The notes: generated from the sequence alone by a model not told the origin. Shown: positions 1 to 6,886, counted from the stretch's first letter. The stretch: 11,731 bases of DNA from an uncultured Saprospiraceae bacterium (GCA_937127195.1 CAKZLT010000255.1:1-11731); one strand, 5' to 3'. Numbers and translations are program-made.

Positions 1-40
1 ACATAATTAATGATTTTAAAAAATGATAAAATTTTTTTAC

Positions 41-143
41 AATATTTAGAACAGAGAATAAGAGATCGTCCTATGGACTTAGAGAAAAGAGATGCTTTTG
101 TTACTGCATTCTTTTATTATCTTTTTTCTATTTCTAAATAATT
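41..143 (+). repeat. Short inverted-repeat element, diverged copy A
   Basis: This ~103-bp stretch begins AATATTTAG and ends CTAAATAATT, an imperfect terminal inverted repeat. Its body aligns with the element at 8300-8418 over roughly 50 bp at about 70% by eye, sharing AGAACAGAGA near the left end, AGAG-A-AGAGAT in the middle and a CTrAATA right end followed by a T-rich tract. It is best read as an older copy of the same family. Edges are uncertain by several bases. Confidence 0.4.
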
Positions 144-262
144 ATTTTTCTTATTAAAAACGAACCACTTTTGCTCGTTTACTTTTCTTTTTTATAAAAA
201 ACTAAAATCAAACAATCAACAGCTTTGAAAAAACTACCTGAACCTAATCAGAAAAGCATTTT

Positions 263-297
263 TAATTATTAATTGTTAATTACTAATTCTTAATTAA
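263..297. repeat. Heptamer tandem repeat TAATTnn x5
   Basis: Five consecutive 7-bp units (TAATTAT, TAATTGT, TAATTAC, TAATTCT, TAATTAA) end 6 bp short of the atpB stop codon. A similar 7-bp array sits on the stop codon of dgkA (8209-8229). Function unknown; it could form a hairpin-like 3' end because the units are partly self-complementary. Confidence 0.7.
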
Positions 298-303
298 AAA
301 AAA

Positions 304-1623
304 CTAGTGTGCTTCATCGTGGTGATGCTCTTCTACTGCGCCACCAATGTATAGAGAAGCTAAAAGTGCAAAGATGAATGCTTGTAAGAATGATACGAAC
401 AATTCTAATACGTTCATAAATGAAACGAATAAGAATGATACAACCGCTCCGATTGCAGAACCTCCAATATTAGCTCCCATATCACCAAACTGCCAAATCA
501 ATCCAACTAAACTCAATACGATAATGTGACCAGCCGTAATGTTGGCAAACAAACGAATGAATAAAGTAAATGGCTTAATGAATAAACCTAAGATTTCAAT
601 TACACTCAAAATTGGCTTAACGAATGTAGGAATACCTGGCATCCAAAGAACGTGTCCCCAATAGTGCTTGTTTCCGCTAAAGTTAGTAACCAAGAATACC
701 AATATAGCTAATGCCATTGTGGTAGAAACGTTACCTGTTACATTAGAACTGAATGGGAAGAATGGAATTAATCCGAATAGATTATTAATCAATACGAAGA
801 AGAATAAAGACAAAATGAAAGGAAAATATTTCTCCCATTTTGGCCCGATAGCTGGTATTGCTACTTCATCTCTAATAAAGATGATTAAAGGCTCCATGAA
901 TGACTGAATACCTTTAGGTGATTTTCCTTCGCGTTTTTTGTACCCTTTCGCTACTGCACCAAATATGATGAATAATAAGATAGTAGCTAAAAGCATCGAA
1001 AATACATTCTTTGAAATCGAGAAATCAAAAAATGAAGTGATACCTAATACTGTACTTGATTTTTCTAATTCATATTGCTTACCTGCAATAGTTACATAAG
1101 CAGAATTATCATCTCTGTGATGAACGTAGTGTGCGCCATGGTCATGACCTTCTTCAGCGTGAGGCTCTTCGCCTTCACCCTTATCGTGACCGTGTCCTTC
1201 ATGAGCGTCATGACTGTGTTCACCTTCGTGAGCATCGTGACTGTGTCCTTCATCTGTATCATACTCACCGTGAGCATCTTCTCCATGATGGTCATCATGT
1301 TTGATTGGGTCTATGTGAACACCTGTTGCTGCGCCATCATATCCTACCAAACGCTTCACTACACCGTGGTCTAATACATAACCTTCATGTACCAATGAAC
1401 CATGATGAAATTCACTAGACATAAACATTTTCAGTCCATTATCTGGTGAATATAAAATACATGGCAACGGCATGTGAATATCTCCTACTATATGAAATTC
1501 ATTTGCATTACTAATGTGATGCATGACTGTTTCATTATAGTCTTCTTGTGCAACTGCATTAAATGCAAATGATGCTACTAAAAAGGTCGATAAAAGTATT
1601 AACTTAAAAGCTTTCACTATCAT
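304..1623 (-). CDS. atpB: F-type ATP synthase subunit a (F0 membrane subunit)
   Basis: Subunit a forms the two proton half-channels next to the c-ring in the cytoplasmic membrane and couples proton flow to rotation. Using the ATG at 1621-1623 gives 439 residues: a signal peptide (residues 1-25, ending AVA before Gln-Glu-Asp), an N-terminal periplasmic region, a His/Asp/Glu-rich stretch at about 103-169 with 19 His, and then the membrane domain. The family signature PFTLFIRLFAN carries the essential Arg at about 357, and LQAFIFALLASLY near the end carries the conserved Gln at about 414. The C-terminus is again His-rich (EEHHHDEAH). The frame stays open to a TTG at 1656, but that codon lies inside the predicted -7 promoter box, and the ATG directly precedes the signal peptide, so I chose the ATG. 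E. coli subunit a is about 270 residues; the excess is the N-terminal part. No atpE follows within 300 bp. Confidence 0.93.
   Translation of the reverse strand: MIVKAFKLILLSTFLVASFAFNAVAQEDYNETVMHHISNANEFHIVGDIHMPLPCILYSPDNGLKMFMSSEFHHGSLVHEGYVLDHGVVKRLVGYDGAATGVHIDPIKHDDHHGEDAHGEYDTDEGHSHDAHEGEHSHDAHEGHGHDKGEGEEPHAEEGHDHGAHYVHHRDDNSAYVTIAGKQYELEKSSTVLGITSFFDFSISKNVFSMLLATILLFIIFGAVAKGYKKREGKSPKGIQSFMEPLIIFIRDEVAIPAIGPKWEKYFPFILSLFFFVLINNLFGLIPFFPFSSNVTGNVSTTMALAILVFLVTNFSGNKHYWGHVLWMPGIPTFVKPILSVIEILGLFIKPFTLFIRLFANITAGHIIVLSLVGLIWQFGDMGANIGGSAIGAVVSFLFVSFMNVLELFVSFLQAFIFALLASLYIGGAVEEHHHDEAH
1198..1251 (-). repeat. 27-bp tandem duplication inside atpB
   Basis: Two adjacent 27-bp units (1198-1224 and 1225-1251, six mismatches) encode the nine-residue tandem HSHDAHEGE / HSHDAHEGH. 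The duplication explains part of the length of the His-rich insert and suggests it grows by in-frame unit duplication. Confidence 0.75.
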
Positions 1624-1653
1624 AGATTTTGATGTATCTTCCAAATTCAAGTG

Positions 1654-1661
1654 CAAATGTA
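1654..1661 (-). promoter_or_regulatory. Predicted -7 box of the atpB promoter (TACATTTG)
   Basis: Read on the minus strand this is TACATTTG, a full match to the Bacteroidota -7 consensus TAnnTTTG. A start site about 6-7 nt further on would give a leader of roughly 23 nt before the ATG at 1623. No clear TTTG -33 box is seen at the expected ~20 bp upstream. Confidence 0.5.
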
Positions 1662-2153
1662 ATACAATTATTTTTTTAAATAAACACTTATTAGAGGTTC
1701 ACTTTCAGTTAGATAGGTTTAGAGGTATGTTTTCAAATGAGGGCAAGCCTATTTTATTCGCTCTCGTAGTTAGTTATTTTACAAATAACGGTGAATAGCA
1801 TATTTTTAATAAAAAAAATAAGAATTAACCAAAATAAAAATTGGTACAAATTGATTCTGCTTTTTTTATTTTTTAGTTAAAAAAAAATATTTTTCTTTAA
1901 AAAAAATTTATTTATCAATCAATTCTTCCATTCTATATTCGCTAAGATGTAACTAACTACGCCCAACTTAGTATAAAATACTATTTCTAAGGATTACCCT
2001 CTTTCTCCCTTTAAGCTTCATAATAGAACAAGAATTAAATTTCGTTTTTGAAACCATACAAAATATGATGATGAAACCTAGGATTTGTCTCTAAAAAATC
2101 TTAGTTCACGATACTTTGTAATTTTTAAATCATTATCAGCGACTAACCTTTCG
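1662..2153. other. Long AT-rich intergenic region between divergent genes
   Basis: No gene is supported in this ~490-bp stretch between atpB and the ABC permease. It has long A and T runs (1850-1920), which are typical of intergenic DNA, and a long imperfect inverted repeat (1739-2001). The permease frame is open up to a TTG at 2085, but its first 23 codons do not look like protein and are included here as leader. Confidence 0.5.
1739..2001. repeat. Long imperfect inverted repeat (~263 bp span)
   Basis: The left arm (1739-1776) and the reverse complement of the right arm (1950-2001) share three blocks in the same order: GAGGGyAAkCCT, TATTTTAT and CGTAGTTAGTTA (the last identical over 12 bp, 1765-1776 against 1950-1961). 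The right arm has about 14 extra bases. The interior is AT-rich with no coding frame. It resembles a decayed non-autonomous element. I see no flanking target duplication. Confidence 0.4.
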
Positions 2154-3068
2154 ATGAAATACTACTTTACTTTACAATTCAAAATGCTCAATCGAAAAAT
2201 AACGGAGTTTGGTTTACCGCCAATTCTTGGTTATTTGCTGGGTTGTTGTGCATTTATCGGGCTTTCTTGGTATTTGTTTATGAAAATTGAACTCGCCAAT
2301 TACATTTATTCGTTTTTGGGTTTGAGTTTTTTGAGTTTACTAACAGATATTAAGCGTAACGATTTTTTGAAATCTTGTTTTTCTGACAATCAATATTATC
2401 AAGTTCGATTGATTGAAAATCTACTTTTGGTATTGCCTTTTGTGGCTTTTTTGATTTTAAAAAACAATTGGTCAATTGCACTTGGAATGTTAATTATTTC
2501 GGGGTTATCCACATTTTTAAGAACAAACAATTCGCTTCAATTTAGCATTCCAACGCCTTTTTATAAAAATCCTTTTGAATTTACGGTTGGTCTCCGAAAG
2601 ACCTTCTTTATTTTCATTGGAGCTTATGTTTTAACTTATATTGCTATTTCTGTAGATAATTTCAATTTGGGTGCTTTTGCTTTAGGAGTCACTTGTTTTA
2701 CTACGTTTTCTTTTTATGCTGAACCAGAAGAAGACTTTTTCGTTTGGACTTTTTCAAGAACACCAGCCTCTTTTTTATTACAAAAAATCAAAATCGCTTT
2801 GCTTTCCTTAACCTTATTATGCTTGCCCATTTTGGTTAGTTTGGGTATTGCTTTTCCTCAATTTTGGCGCGTTTTATTGATTTTTCAAAGCTTAGGATAC
2901 TTATATTTAGTTGCTGTTTTGTTGGCTAAGTATTCCGCATTTCCACGAAAAATAAGCGTCCCACAAGGTTTTTTATTGGCATTTGGCGTTTGGTTGCCGC
3001 CGCTTTTGGTTTTTATTATTCCGTTTTTTTATAAAAAATCTATTCAACAATTAAAGCAAATTTTATAA
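2154..3068 (+). CDS. ABC transporter permease (membrane subunit), uncharacterised exporter
   Basis: A 304-residue, very hydrophobic protein with several membrane segments throughout (for example LPPILGYLLGCCAFIGLSWY near the N-terminus and SLTLLCLPILVSLGIAF later). It has no signal peptide, no catalytic motif and a basic C-terminal tail. The assignment rests on the next gene: its stop TAA overlaps the ATG of an ABC ATPase in TAATG, so the two are translationally coupled and probably form one transporter, like many ABC-2-type exporters. The substrate cannot be told. The frame is open to a TTG at 2085, but the ATG at 2154 (MKYYFTLQFKMLNRK) gives a more plausible N-terminus of amphipathic residues before the first membrane span. 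An ATG at 2184 is also possible. Confidence 0.65.
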   Translation: MKYYFTLQFKMLNRKITEFGLPPILGYLLGCCAFIGLSWYLFMKIELANYIYSFLGLSFLSLLTDIKRNDFLKSCFSDNQYYQVRLIENLLLVLPFVAFLILKNNWSIALGMLIISGLSTFLRTNNSLQFSIPTPFYKNPFEFTVGLRKTFFIFIGAYVLTYIAISVDNFNLGAFALGVTCFTTFSFYAEPEEDFFVWTFSRTPASFLLQKIKIALLSLTLLCLPILVSLGIAFPQFWRVLLIFQSLGYLYLVAVLLAKYSAFPRKISVPQGFLLAFGVWLPPLLVFIIPFFYKKSIQQLKQIL

Positions 3069-3748
3069 TGATAAAAATACAAGATTTACACAAAAAATAC
3101 GGTGCGAAAGAAGTTCTAAAAGGAATCAACTTGACACTCCAAAAAGGGAAAATCTATGGAATAGTAGGAGAAAATGGTGCAGGAAAAACGACGCTTTTTA
3201 GGTGTATTGCTGGCTTAGAAAAGCATCAAGGTAGTATAAAAAGTGATTTTATGCCTCTAAAAAATCACTTAGGGTTCTTTCCAACCAATCCTTATTTCTT
3301 CCCCAAAATTACGGGTCATGAATACCTTCAATTACTTTGTAATGCCCGAAATATCAAAGTAAAAGACTTGGATAGTAAGAATATTTTTGACTTACCACTT
3401 CAACAATACGCGATTACTTACTCAACAGGAATGAAGAAAAAATTAGCTTTGACGGCTTTATTACTTCAACACAACGACTATTTTATTCTGGATGAACCAT
3501 TCAATGGCGTAGATATTCAGAGTAATATTATTATTACCGAAATCATTCAACAACTCAAAACTTTAAATAAAATCGTTTTGATTTCATCTCATATTTTTTC
3601 GACTCTAAAAACGACTTGCGATGAAATCCATTTACTTCAAAATGGCTTATTTACCAAGTCGGTTCAGCAAGCTGATTTTGAAAAATTAGAGCGCGAAATG
3701 ATTGATGTAACCATTGGGAATAGTATTGCACAACTAGAATTAAGGTAA
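3068..3748 (+). CDS. ABC transporter ATP-binding protein
   Basis: A 226-residue nucleotide-binding subunit that would energise the permease encoded just upstream. Visible motifs are Walker A GENGAGKT (34-41), signature YSTGMKKK (118-125; a variant of LSGGQ), Walker B YFILDEP with Asp142 and catalytic Glu143, the D-loop region NGVD, and the switch His in SSH (His175). The Q-loop position in FFPTNPYF holds Thr where Gln is usual. The start is fixed by the 1-nt overlap with the permease stop. The C-terminus looks rewritten: it ends IAQLELR, while a second copy of the gene end 1.6 kb downstream (5290-5358) would end IAQQGLKSTFF. This suggests the original 3' end was displaced by an insertion. Confidence 0.9.
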   Translation: MIKIQDLHKKYGAKEVLKGINLTLQKGKIYGIVGENGAGKTTLFRCIAGLEKHQGSIKSDFMPLKNHLGFFPTNPYFFPKITGHEYLQLLCNARNIKVKDLDSKNIFDLPLQQYAITYSTGMKKKLALTALLLQHNDYFILDEPFNGVDIQSNIIITEIIQQLKTLNKIVLISSHIFSTLKTTCDEIHLLQNGLFTKSVQQADFEKLEREMIDVTIGNSIAQLELR

Positions 3749-3755
3749 CTTTTTT
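3692..3755 (+). repeat. Direct repeat, copy 1 (3' end of the ABC ATPase gene)
   Basis: The last ~57 bp of the ATPase gene and the bases after its stop recur at 5290-5353. The first 41 bp match with a single mismatch; the next ~20 bp match more loosely. The two copies bracket the T9SS gene and its terminator. Confidence 0.85.
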
Positions 3756-3760
3756 GTATA

Positions 3761-3784
3761 AACTCCCTAAACCAAAAGGGAGTT
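3761..3784. terminator. Hairpin after the ABC operon, possible terminator
   Basis: AACTCCCT (3761-3768) pairs perfectly with AGGGAGTT (3777-3784) across an 8-nt loop, 12 bp after the ATPase stop. No U-tract follows, so it may be a weak terminator or a 3'-end stabiliser. Confidence 0.4.
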
Positions 3785-3925
3785 AGGCTAATAAAAAGCT
3801 ATGACTCACTCATTTCAAGTTGATTTTTAACAATACAAACAATTATATTAAAGATTAGTCTTTATTCACAAGAATTAAGGCTATTATATATCACTAATTT
3901 TTCAAAACCTATAAAATTCAGTAAA

Positions 3926-5203
3926 ATGAAATTTAAAAAAACATTTAAAAATTTGGGTCGCGCCTTTTTCTGTTGTTTCTTACTTAGTCATTTTAGTGCT
4001 TCCGCACAAGTTTGGCATTTATCGCCTTTGGGTAGTAGTTATAAACCTCTAGCTAGTGCAAAATATTCTACAAAAACATCTAATTCTACATGGCTTACTA
4101 ATGGTGAAGTTTTTTTTACTTGGGATGCTGACTATTTGGTTGTCCTAGAAGAATTAGACGGAGACTATAAGACCATTAACACATACAATAGCAATAATGA
4201 AAGAATTAGTCGATTAACTACATTGTGGGATTCGACCAGTCAATCATGGCAATCAACTAATGATATAATTAGTGAATATAACAGTAATTGTACTGGGCTT
4301 CCAACCAGAAGAGTAACTATAAGTTACAACACTACTAATAATCAATGGGACAGTACTTTTCAAACTTACTTTATTTATGATAATAATTGTCGATTAATGG
4401 AGTTTCATAGTGAACAATACAATAATAATGCTTGGAAAAAAACAGAGAAGCAGACTTATAAATATAATGTAAATAACCAACTGAGTAGCTTTACTAGTTA
4501 TGGTTACAATAACGGTGCTTGGAAAGTTTCCTATTTAGATACTATATTTTACAATAGTCAAAATCAAATAGAAAATAGGGTCACGTGGGTAAATAACTTT
4601 AATAATACAAAATCAAGTGCTAATCAAAGACAGTATATATATGATGCTAATGGCTTTTTGATTGAAGAATATAAAAATAGAGGGAGTCTTTTTACCCAAC
4701 TCAATCAATGGCAACCTTACCTAAAAAAAGAAATGACTAATAACAATCAAGGAAGTCCGATTCAATTAGAGGTTTCTAATTTTATCAATAATAATTGGGT
4801 GCCTAGACAATCCCTAACCTATACTTATGATACTGAAAATGACCCTGTTTGGGATACTTTACAAAGCTTTAGTAATTCAACCAGTCATACAACCAAAGCA
4901 GAGTTCTTTTATGTCTTTCCAACTGATATTGAAAAAACACCTACTCCCTTAAGTACCTTGAATTGCATTACTGCCAATCCTTACAACGGAATGCCTATTC
5001 ATTGCACAGATTTGGATCAAAGTAAAAACTATCAAGTCCAATTACACAGCATAACAGGTCAATTGATGTATTCAACAGAATTAAATGGTGGAGAGCGTTT
5101 TTCTATTCCTTATCACCCAAATATTAGTAATGGCGTTTATATTTTATCTATTACTGATGGAAAAGAAGAACGTTTTGTAAAAAAACTGATAATGGGCTGG
5201 TAA
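3926..5203 (+). CDS. Secreted YD-like repeat protein with a type IX secretion C-terminal sorting domain
   Basis: A 425-residue exported protein. Residues 1-27 form a signal peptide (KK...hydrophobic core...SASA, cleavage before Gln28). The middle (about 95-330) is built of irregular ~35-45-residue repeats rich in Asn, Tyr and Trp, with recurring Y-x-YD/YN-x-N-N-x-L and NNxW motifs (for example YIYDANGFLIEE and YNNNAWKKTEKQ), recalling YD/RHS-type repeats. The last ~80 residues look like the T9SS type A sorting domain: a short strand after an NPYNG motif, LHSITGQLMYS, then NGVYILSITDGKEERFVKKLIM. Such proteins are released or anchored at the surface after cleavage of this domain. I do not recognise a specific function. 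The gene is monocistronic, has its own terminator, and lies between two copies of the ABC ATPase 3' end. Confidence 0.8.
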   Translation: MKFKKTFKNLGRAFFCCFLLSHFSASAQVWHLSPLGSSYKPLASAKYSTKTSNSTWLTNGEVFFTWDADYLVVLEELDGDYKTINTYNSNNERISRLTTLWDSTSQSWQSTNDIISEYNSNCTGLPTRRVTISYNTTNNQWDSTFQTYFIYDNNCRLMEFHSEQYNNNAWKKTEKQTYKYNVNNQLSSFTSYGYNNGAWKVSYLDTIFYNSQNQIENRVTWVNNFNNTKSSANQRQYIYDANGFLIEEYKNRGSLFTQLNQWQPYLKKEMTNNNQGSPIQLEVSNFINNNWVPRQSLTYTYDTENDPVWDTLQSFSNSTSHTTKAEFFYVFPTDIEKTPTPLSTLNCITANPYNGMPIHCTDLDQSKNYQVQLHSITGQLMYSTELNGGERFSIPYHPNISNGVYILSITDGKEERFVKKLIMGW

Positions 5204-5239
5204 TCTACCTTTATTACTATTCTCAGTTCAAAAACTAGC

Positions 5240-5276
5240 AAAAGCCATTTGATGAAAATTATCAAATGGCTTTTTT
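5240..5276 (+). terminator. Rho-independent terminator of the T9SS gene
   Basis: A perfect 14-bp stem, AAAAGCCATTTGAT (5240-5253) with ATCAAATGGCTTTT (5261-5274), a 7-nt loop and a following T-run, 37 nt after the stop codon. The A-rich left arm could also let it work on the opposite strand. Confidence 0.88.
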
Positions 5277-5289
5277 CTTTTAAAAATAA

Positions 5290-5358
5290 CGCGAAATGAT
5301 TGATGTAACCGTTGGGAATAGTATTGCACAGCAAGGATTGAAGTCAACCTTTTTCTAA
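5290..5358 (+). pseudogene. Remnant of the ABC ATPase 3' end (direct repeat, copy 2)
   Basis: This stretch repeats the end of the ATPase gene (copy 1 at 3692-3755). Read in the matching frame it gives REMIDVTVGNSIAQ, then QGLKSTFF and a TAA at 5356-5358, against REMIDVTIGNSIAQLELR in the intact gene. There is no start region or upstream gene body, so it is a displaced tail and not an expressed gene. It begins 14 bp after the T-run of the T9SS terminator, and the pabB promoter follows at once. Confidence 0.75.
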
Positions 5359-5374
5359 ATAATCAGCAAAATAG

Positions 5375-5382
5375 TATCTTTG
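5375..5382 (+). promoter_or_regulatory. Predicted -7 box of the pabB promoter (TATCTTTG)
   Basis: TATCTTTG is a perfect match to the Bacteroidota TAnnTTTG consensus, with a T-rich tract (TTTTTC) about 20 bp upstream at the -33 position. It would give a leader of about 160 nt before pabB. The leader is AT-rich, with TTATTATAAT present twice, and shows no riboswitch I recognise. Confidence 0.55.
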
Positions 5383-5551
5383 CACACTGAAATTAAAATT
5401 CTATTGTTGATAACTTGACAAGTCCTACTTTATTCAAATAGAACCTTTATTATTATAATGTGTTTCCTTTAAATATGTTATTATAATATAATGATTAAAA
5501 TGGTTTTCTGCCGTGCATTATCGGCTACTCATCAACCGATTTTTCTAAATT

Positions 5552-6592
5552 ATGCAACTGAACAAGCAAGAGGCAATACGACAAATGAACGAAATGGGCA
5601 GCAAATGCGAGCCGTTTTTTTTCATTATTGATTTTGAAGCAAAGCAAACCCTTTTAATACCTCAACCATTCCAAAATAAAACACCTTATTCATTCAAAAT
5701 CAACGAACTAAGAAATTACAACATCGTTAATCAGCCTTTAGAAAAAGATATTATTTTAAAAAAGAAACCCATTTCTTTCACCCAATATCAACGCGCTTTT
5801 GACTATTGTATGAAAGAAATGAATTATGGAAACTCCTATTTGTTGAATCTAACCTTCCCGACTCCTATCGAATTAAACCTAACACTGGAAGAAGTTTTTT
5901 ATTATAGTCAAGCCAAATATAAACTCCTTGTTCCAGACCATTTTGTTTGTTTTTCACCCGAAACATTTGTCCAAATCAAAGATGGACTTATTTCCTCTAA
6001 TCCGATGAAAGGAACGATTTCGGCAAAAATTCCCAATGCAGCCCAACACATTCTTGCGGATAAAAAAGAAATGAGTGAACATCACACCATTGTTGATTTT
6101 ATTCGGAACGATTTGAATATGATTGCCAAACGTATTCGCGTAAAGGATTTTCGCTATATAGACCGAATTATCACGAATAAAGATGATTTGCTACAAGTGA
6201 GTTCTCATATTGAAGGCATTCTACCAAACGATTACCAAAATCACATTGGAGATATACTTTTCAGGCTTTTGCCTGCTGGCTCAATTAGTGGCGCACCCAA
6301 ACGAAAAACATTAGAAATAATCAAGGCCGCAGAAGGCTATGACCGAGGTTTTTATACTGGTATATTTGGTTATTTTGATGGAAAAAACCTAGACAGTGGC
6401 GTTTCTATCCGTTTTATTGAACAAGGTAATGGTTTGATTTTCAAGAGCGGAGGAGGTATCACTACCCAAAGTTCTGCCAAAGCTGAATACCAAGAAATGA
6501 TAGATAAAGTTTACGTTCCTATCCGAAATACTCCAATCATTGACAACCAAACTACCAATCACAATATCCATGATTTTCTTTTAAAAAGCTAG
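5552..6592 (+). CDS. pabB: Aminodeoxychorismate synthase component I (chorismate-binding enzyme)
   Basis: PabB converts chorismate and ammonia to 4-amino-4-deoxychorismate, the first step of the p-aminobenzoate branch to folate. This 346-residue protein is of the short form, lacking most of the N-terminal domain of the ~450-residue E. coli enzyme. Family motifs are NYGNSYLLNLT (91-101), NPMKGT (150-155), EHHTIVDFIRNDL (176-188), LPAGSISGAPKRKTLEII (240-257), RGFYTGIFGY (265-274) and FKSGGGIT (297-304). Lys153 in NPMKGT is the residue that separates PabB (Lys) from anthranilate synthase TrpE (usually Ala), which favours PabB over TrpE. An in-frame TAA at 5546-5548 rules out an earlier start. 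No pabA or pabC is adjacent. A chorismate-utilising relative such as a salicylate synthase is less likely. Confidence 0.88.
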   Translation: MQLNKQEAIRQMNEMGSKCEPFFFIIDFEAKQTLLIPQPFQNKTPYSFKINELRNYNIVNQPLEKDIILKKKPISFTQYQRAFDYCMKEMNYGNSYLLNLTFPTPIELNLTLEEVFYYSQAKYKLLVPDHFVCFSPETFVQIKDGLISSNPMKGTISAKIPNAAQHILADKKEMSEHHTIVDFIRNDLNMIAKRIRVKDFRYIDRIITNKDDLLQVSSHIEGILPNDYQNHIGDILFRLLPAGSISGAPKRKTLEIIKAAEGYDRGFYTGIFGYFDGKNLDSGVSIRFIEQGNGLIFKSGGGITTQSSAKAEYQEMIDKVYVPIRNTPIIDNQTTNHNIHDFLLKS

Positions 6593-6886
6593 TTAGGGGT
6601 TAGGCAAAAAATCAAGATATGTTGAATAAAAATTGAAATATTTAATAACTCGCCTTTCATTTCAATATAATACGATTTTTTAATCCTTCTATTCTTAGCA
6701 ATATCATTATATTTGCAGTCGATTATTGGAAAAGTTTTGGATTTTTAAAGTAAAACCATTTTAACAGGTCATCAAAACTATAAAATTAAAAAAATAACAG
6801 GTCTAATTCTGTTATACTAAATTACACTGGCAAAATCAATTAATTATCAACTAGGTATCTTCCAATATCAGTATAACTAAATCAGT
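6593..6886. other. Intergenic leader region before the EEP-dgkA operon
   Basis: A 294-bp gap with no gene I can support. It contains a TAnnTTTG promoter box (6708-6715) and, in the leader that would follow, a small AACAG/CTGTT inverted repeat near 6800. No clear terminator for pabB is visible. Confidence 0.5.
6708..6715 (+). promoter_or_regulatory. Predicted -7 box of the EEP-dgkA operon (TATATTTG)
   Basis: A perfect TAnnTTTG match, predicting a start near 6722 and a leader of about 165 nt. No clear TTTG box lies ~20 bp upstream, so this rests on the -7 element alone. Confidence 0.45.

Larger units (their letters stand above)
1..303. other. Gene-free left end
   Basis: I see no convincing gene here. 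The stretch lies downstream of atpB, where atpE (subunit c) would usually follow on the minus strand, but likely minus-strand ATGs run into stops within a few codons (for example the one at 258). It holds an inverted-repeat element (about 41-143) and a 7-bp tandem repeat (263-297), described separately. A 43-codon plus-strand frame (10-141) coincides almost exactly with the element and is not called as a gene. Confidence 0.6.

Noticed and set aside
10..141. 43-codon plus-strand frame with a plausible charged N-terminal half
   Set aside because: It coincides with the inverted-repeat element. The equivalent frame in the second copy (8300-8418) has an internal stop, so the similarity is of DNA and not of a maintained protein.
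1075..1374. Plus- and minus-strand frames opposite or alongside the His-rich part of atpB
   Set aside because: The low-complexity His/Asp/Glu coding stretch keeps other frames open by composition; the atpB frame has the clear family motifs.
2085..2153. TTG start for the ABC permease adding 23 residues
   Set aside because: The added residues are compositionally unlike the rest and no promoter or ribosome site supports the TTG; an ATG at 2154 is available.
5137..5334. Minus-strand frame of 65 codons across the end of the T9SS gene
   Set aside because: It crosses the T9SS gene end, its terminator and the ATPase remnant, with no family features.
5491..5631. 46-codon frame starting ATG ATT AAA ATG in the pabB leader
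   Set aside because: It overlaps the pabB start in another frame, shows no recognisable features and its second half is only a shadow of pabB.
5552..6592. Anthranilate synthase component I (trpE) as an alternative identity
   Set aside because: The NPMKGT motif has the PabB-type Lys, the protein is of the short PabB form, and no trp genes are adjacent.
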